This document shows, in pieces, positions 60,222-64,000 of a stretch of 64,000 nucleotides of DNA (position 1 is the stretch's first letter; each line of letters begins with the position of its first letter). Where the stretch lies: assembly GCA_010094025.1 (NCBI GenBank), contig ML991795.1:248001-312000 (forward strand), read 5' to 3'. Origin of the DNA: Viridothelium virens. Lineage: Eukaryota; Ascomycota; Dothideomycetes; Trypetheliales; Trypetheliaceae. The translations under genes and the position numbers were made by a program. Below the pieces are notes generated by a model. It was not told the origin of the DNA. It did not search any database and worked only from the letters and a program-made list of their open reading frames with translations.

Positions 60222-60491
60222 ACTGATTTGAGGGGAGCTAAATATGGATGGGTCCAAAAGTACGGTTTGCTCTTCTTCAGGATTAGGCTTGATTCCCACA
60301 TCAGACTGCGCCCTGTGCCCTCGGCGCTTGTCTTATGCTTCCTTACTTATTTTCTTTCCATCACCGTTCTCATAGTATAAGTCCTGGCACAAAAAATTTC
60401 TGATGACCTGTCACAGCCCAAAAACAGCGCCTCCTTCCACTGCATATCGCGATTATACATAAGCGCTCTTCGAAAATTCCATAATTCCATC

Positions 60492-60878
60492 ATGGCTGCC
60501 TCGGAAGCAGACCATAACGACAGTAAAAATTCAACCACGGACGTGGCCCCGGAATCCGACCAAGCGATAATGAAGGGCGAGGATCATGACGTTAAAATGC
60601 AGCAGCCAGTGCAGATGCTGAGGGCCAAGAAACTGCGGAAAGCGACCCGAAAATCATTGCTTGGGACCCGGATGACCCAGATCCTCCCCGTCGTACATTC
60701 CTATCGTCCTGGCAAGGACAAGCGAAGGCAGAAAACTCTTGCATACAATTCACTTGAACTTCACCCTCCTGATCTAATAAGCAATTTGTGTTCTTGCGAT
60801 TACACTAAGTCAACTGTTTACGGCGCCGGATATAGTATCGCGGTCTTGCCAGTCGAAGAAGCTATATCGAGATGGTAA
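60492..60878 (+). CDS. Small basic protein, function unknown
   Basis: 128 codons, starting MAASEADHNDSK in a good context. The acidic first 35 residues are followed by a Lys/Arg-rich stretch (RAKKLRKATRKSLLGTR). No family recognised; might be a first exon, as a run of pyrimidine-rich sequence follows. Confidence 0.35.
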   Translation: MAASEADHNDSKNSTTDVAPESDQAIMKGEDHDVKMQQPVQMLRAKKLRKATRKSLLGTRMTQILPVVHSYRPGKDKRRQKTLAYNSLELHPPDLISNLCSCDYTKSTVYGAGYSIAVLPVEEAISRW

Positions 60879-61739
60879 GATCCAAATACCAAACGTTTGA
60901 AGGCTATGGTCTACTGGATAGTCTTCTTTATTGGCTGTAAAACCTTCTTCTTCGTATACCGTCTACTTCTTATCCAGTAACGTTTGCGTAGGTTTGCTAC
61001 CTTTCCTTTGTTGCTTTGTCGCCTTGATATGGACCGTGAGTTCTATCAACGTTCGTAGGAGACTGCTCACGCACTTATTCTTTGTCGTGGAAAATATCTT
61101 CCGCAAACACTCGCACCAAACAGTAATCACCCTCACCTGTAGATGCTAATGTTTCTTGTTGATTATTTGCCATGCACTGTGATGTGCTGTTTGCTATGAG
61201 CAAAGGTAGATGGATTGATATGATAGCATGTAATACTTCTCAGTTACATATAGTACCTTTGGTTCTCTTTAGTAAACAAGAAGCAGTCATTTCCTAATAT
61301 CCGTCACTTTCTGCGCAGTCATCGTTGCCAGATTGCTTTCCCGCAATATGAATTCCAAGCTGTCAACCGGTAGTGCCATGGTTTTCAAGCTACGCTCTTC
61401 CACCGAGTTCTCTCTGAATACAAAGGATGAAAAAGTGCACAATGTATTTTCGACTTCTTATCGGCATGCTTTGCCGTTACACTTTCTGTTTTCGTCTCGA
61501 TTCCTGTTTTCGTCACAACTTACATTCCCAATACTTCCGTTTCCATGCCAACTCATAACTCGGAATCTTTCAAAGATTTTCAGCTGCGAACGTCATTTCA
61601 AGTGTTTGAATTCGGATATTTATTTCCAGATACCTTTACCAGGTACTTTACTATTCTCTGAATTCAACCCACTGCTTGTTGAGCTCAACTCATTACTATT
61701 ACAGCCAAGCTTCCACTTCCACAGAGAGAAGACGAGGAA
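60879..61739. other. Intergenic, promoter and 5' region of the protease gene
   Basis: A pyrimidine-rich plus-strand frame (61333-61782) with repeated TTTCGTCT/TTCGTCA stretches is taken as untranslated leader. No other signal was seen. Confidence 0.4.
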
Positions 61740-63447
61740 ATGGACAGAAGACTTCCTTATCGTCGTGGCTTGCCTTTGCTAAAACCTCTACCCTTGAGAG
61801 CTGCAATGGTGACAGATGATCTCGCACTCATGGGAAGAGATACGCAAAACGAGCTGACCACGAAAATTGCCGGAATTCTCAGAGAAGGTCATGTTTACTT
61901 CCACTCTGCCTGTTTCGCACGTCGATATCATGCCGATGATACCGACCGGGAGTCTGAGGACGTGACCTTTTTCATCGAAAGCGACTTGGAGAAGAGTTCG
62001 ATTGAAAGTTGGGAACTGGCAGTCAGGTCAATTCGGGAGCTGCTTGATACAACCCATTTGCAACAGATCTGGGTCGAGATTATCGATTTTCGGAGCCAGG
62101 CTAGATCGTCTTTCGCCATCACTAAAGAGCTCTTCCCAAGTGATCAAGTAGAGTCACTTTACACTTCAGCGCGGCTTTATCTTAAGGCTTTGGGGATGAG
62201 ATGGACAACAATAACGCTCCTGGATCGGGGTAGCAACTCCTCAGACCTTCATCCGAAGTTTCTTGTCACAGCCTTGGATGCACAAAATCAAAAATGGTGG
62301 GATGAGGCTTTACCCAGGCTACAACAGATGTGTCTTGATGTTTCGCCAAAGTTGGAGGTGGAACTACTACAAGGAGCTGTCTCCTATGCCCATGGGCAAG
62401 ATGATATGTCTCTGCACAGCCTAGACTTTGGAAAGACTCTCCAGTTGGGTGGCAGTATCAGCGCCAAAGGGTCTACTGGTAGCGGTTCCATCGGCGCAGC
62501 TATAAAGCTTCGTATTGGTCAGGACCCACCAGCAACGTTTGTACTCACCAATCACCATGTCACCACACAAGCCAAAGACAGCAAGAGTGAGTACATAACT
62601 TTCTGCCCTGACCCACACTTTTAAAGATTAACGATACATAGGTTCCCAAGACCATTATTCGATTCGCAGCCCAAGCGATCGCGACGTTCTTCTCTACCGA
62701 GATGCCTTGATGGATGATATCGCGACCTATAAGAAAGAAAGAGATCATAGGGCAGCATTGCATAACGCAAAGGCAGAAATGGTACAGCGCATGAGGAGCT
62801 ATATCGCCGTTTATGAGGACAAGTTGAGCAAGATTCCTGCTGACGATAACGCAAGACATATTGGGAACCTATTTGCATCTAGGCAGGATCTTTCTGGTGG
62901 CTGGATTGTTGATTGGTCGCTTACCAGATTGGACGATGACCGCTCAATGATCAATGAGGTGCCTCAAGTGATTGAGAGGGCTACAACAAGCAAAACCCTC
63001 CAAAACGCAAATTCATCCCCAACAGAGAGCATTACTACCTGGTCCGACAAGATGGATTTCCGAGGATGCAGAGTTGTTAAGAGAGGCAGAACGACAGGAT
63101 GGACTGTCGGGATTGTTAACATGTACAAGACTTTTGTTATGGATGATGCGGGACGATTTGCTGTACATGAGACTAACCAAAACGGTAAAGTATTGGAGGG
63201 GAACGCATGGCCAATCTGTTCCACTGCACTACTACATGATGTGAGGCCATTTATGGCTGAAGGTGATTCAGGATCCATCATCATTCAGACAGAGAATAAC
63301 GCTTCCACTGAAGGGGAAGTAGGGACGATGATTGGATTAGGATTTGGAGTCAATCACGACTTCGGACTCATGTCGCCGCTGAGTGCTGTCTTCGCAGATA
63401 TCGAGGAGAAAGTGGATGGAGTGATCATTGAGCCACGCAAGCTTTAA
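61740..63447 (+). CDS. Cytosolic trypsin-like serine protease
   Basis: Exons 61740-62586 and 62642-63447 join across a 55-bp intron (GTGAGT donor, TTAAC branch region, CATAG acceptor) to give 550 residues. The C-terminal half is a trypsin-fold (PA clan) protease: His in FVLTNHHV (about 273), Asp in WIVDWSLTRL (about 373) and Ser in AEGDSGSI (about 492), with the usual GRTTGWTVG strand between. A helical insert (residues 300-345) splits the first barrel. The first 200 residues form a second module (SWELAVRSIRELLDTTHLQQ, IWVEIID) seen in other fungal cytosolic proteases. No signal peptide, so it acts inside the cell. Trypsin-like domains are known effector parts of fungal NLRs; here the protease is a separate gene. 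The stop codon abuts a repeat. Confidence 0.8.
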
Positions 63448-63512
63448 AGTGTCCGGGCAACCCCCAGCAATTTTTCCGCGCTAGCGAGTGGACACTTTTC
63501 TCGCATGACTGT
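63446..63512 (+). repeat. 68-bp repeat, inverted copy 2
   Basis: Inverted counterpart of 52506-52573. It starts AAGTGTCCGGGCAACCCCC and ends CGCATGACTGT, with GGACACTTTT as the internal inverted end. Its first bases coincide with the last bases of the protease stop codon. Confidence 0.8.
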
Positions 63513-64000
63513 CAGAATATGACATGGCCTGTGAGGTAGCGCCTGCCGCTGAGGGGTACCCAGAACGCTATGCTCGTCATTACACAGATCTTCCTGTTGA
63601 CTGTCGATGATCTTTATACTTCTCTGCAATGTGTGGCTACACTAGCATCATCATAGTCTACTATATGGAGACTGAGACTTCACTGAATTATTGAAATTTC
63701 ACAGATTCTCCCATATGAAATCAACCTACAATCCGGCCAGATATGACAAAAGATAGTCTATCTTTTGTGCTAGTACTGCATTACACATGCAGTCTAAAAC
63801 CTCCGTGACGTCCATGGGTGTAACGAACCTCCATACAAAGGTCCGCGGAAGAATTGAGTGCCTATAGCTAAATATACGACGGCGACGTGGTTTGCAGAGC
63901 TTGTTCCGGTACAGGACTTGGGGTTCGATGAGCTTGAGCTGCTTGACGAGTTCGAAGACGACTCAGTTATAGAACCCGAATGACTAAACGTATCTGACTT
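63513..64000. other. Window end; possible last exon of an unknown gene
   Basis: No firm gene. On the plus strand a 41-codon frame ending at the TGA at 63981-63983 encodes an acidic peptide (WFAELVPVQDLGFDELELLD, then EFEDDSVIEPE) that looks protein-like and may be a last exon or a relic. Confidence 0.3.

Noticed and set aside
61333-61782. Frame rich in Phe/Leu/Ser upstream of the protease
   Set aside because: Pyrimidine-rich leader with short sequence repeats; overlaps the protease start in another frame.
1-64000. Retroviral, LTR or Polinton-like element; CRISPR array; rRNA or tRNA genes
   Set aside because: No reverse transcriptase, integrase, capsid or long terminal repeats were recognised, no spaced repeat array, and no convincing RNA gene by eye; a tRNA scan was not possible here.

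Overview
The window is nuclear DNA from a filamentous ascomycete (Pezizomycotina). The evidence is short introns (about 48 to 130 bp) with GTANGT-type donors and CTAAC/CTGAC branch points, clear fungal orthologues (TIM54, HIR1, RIC1, a Vrl1-type VPS9 protein), a fungal rhodopsin-domain membrane protein, and an RGS-LOV photoreceptor of the type described from Botrytis. A Dothideomycete or Leotiomycete is plausible, but the class cannot be fixed by reading alone. One assembly gap of exactly 100 N lies at 46001-46100.

Positions 1-45,000 look like a conserved chromosome arm with mostly housekeeping genes. In order they are: a Ser/Thr-rich single-pass membrane protein (+), a seven-helix rhodopsin-domain protein (-), a small four-exon unknown (-), TIM54 (-), the RGS-LOV blue-light receptor (-), a gene-free stretch of about 3 kb, a large disordered protein (+), a 2,200-residue W/K-repeat protein (+), HIR1 (+), RIC1 (+), a zinc-cluster-less transcription-factor-like protein (+), a decayed F-box gene (-) and a Vrl1-like VPS9-ankyrin-PX protein (+). 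Exon joins were worked out by hand from splice signals and frame continuity and are given in each entry.

Positions 45,400-63,520 are different in character: repeats, a gap, broken and duplicated genes, a palindromic MITE-like element, and families that turn over fast in fungi. The lead gene is an NLR-like STAND protein (SesB-type alpha/beta hydrolase, NACHT, near-identical ankyrin repeats). Upstream of it are a decayed copy of its own 5' end, a MITE, a Helo-like N-terminal-domain protein, a Sec18/NSF fragment, an F-box protein, a truncated AAA ATPase, and a cytosolic trypsin-like protease. Two inverted copies of a 68-bp sequence bracket the 10.9 kb from 52,506 to 63,512; the second abuts the protease stop codon.

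The conserved genes cover mitochondrial protein import (TIM54), nucleosome assembly (HIR1), Golgi Rab activation (RIC1), endosomal Rab activation (Vrl1-like) and light/G-protein signalling (RGS-LOV). The accessory part reads as a self/non-self recognition or immune neighbourhood: a sensor (ANK-NACHT) with a hydrolase effector, next to a Helo-like protein and a protease of a type known as a fungal NLR effector. That they act together is inference from proximity and family only. No retroviral, LTR or Polinton-like element was recognised.
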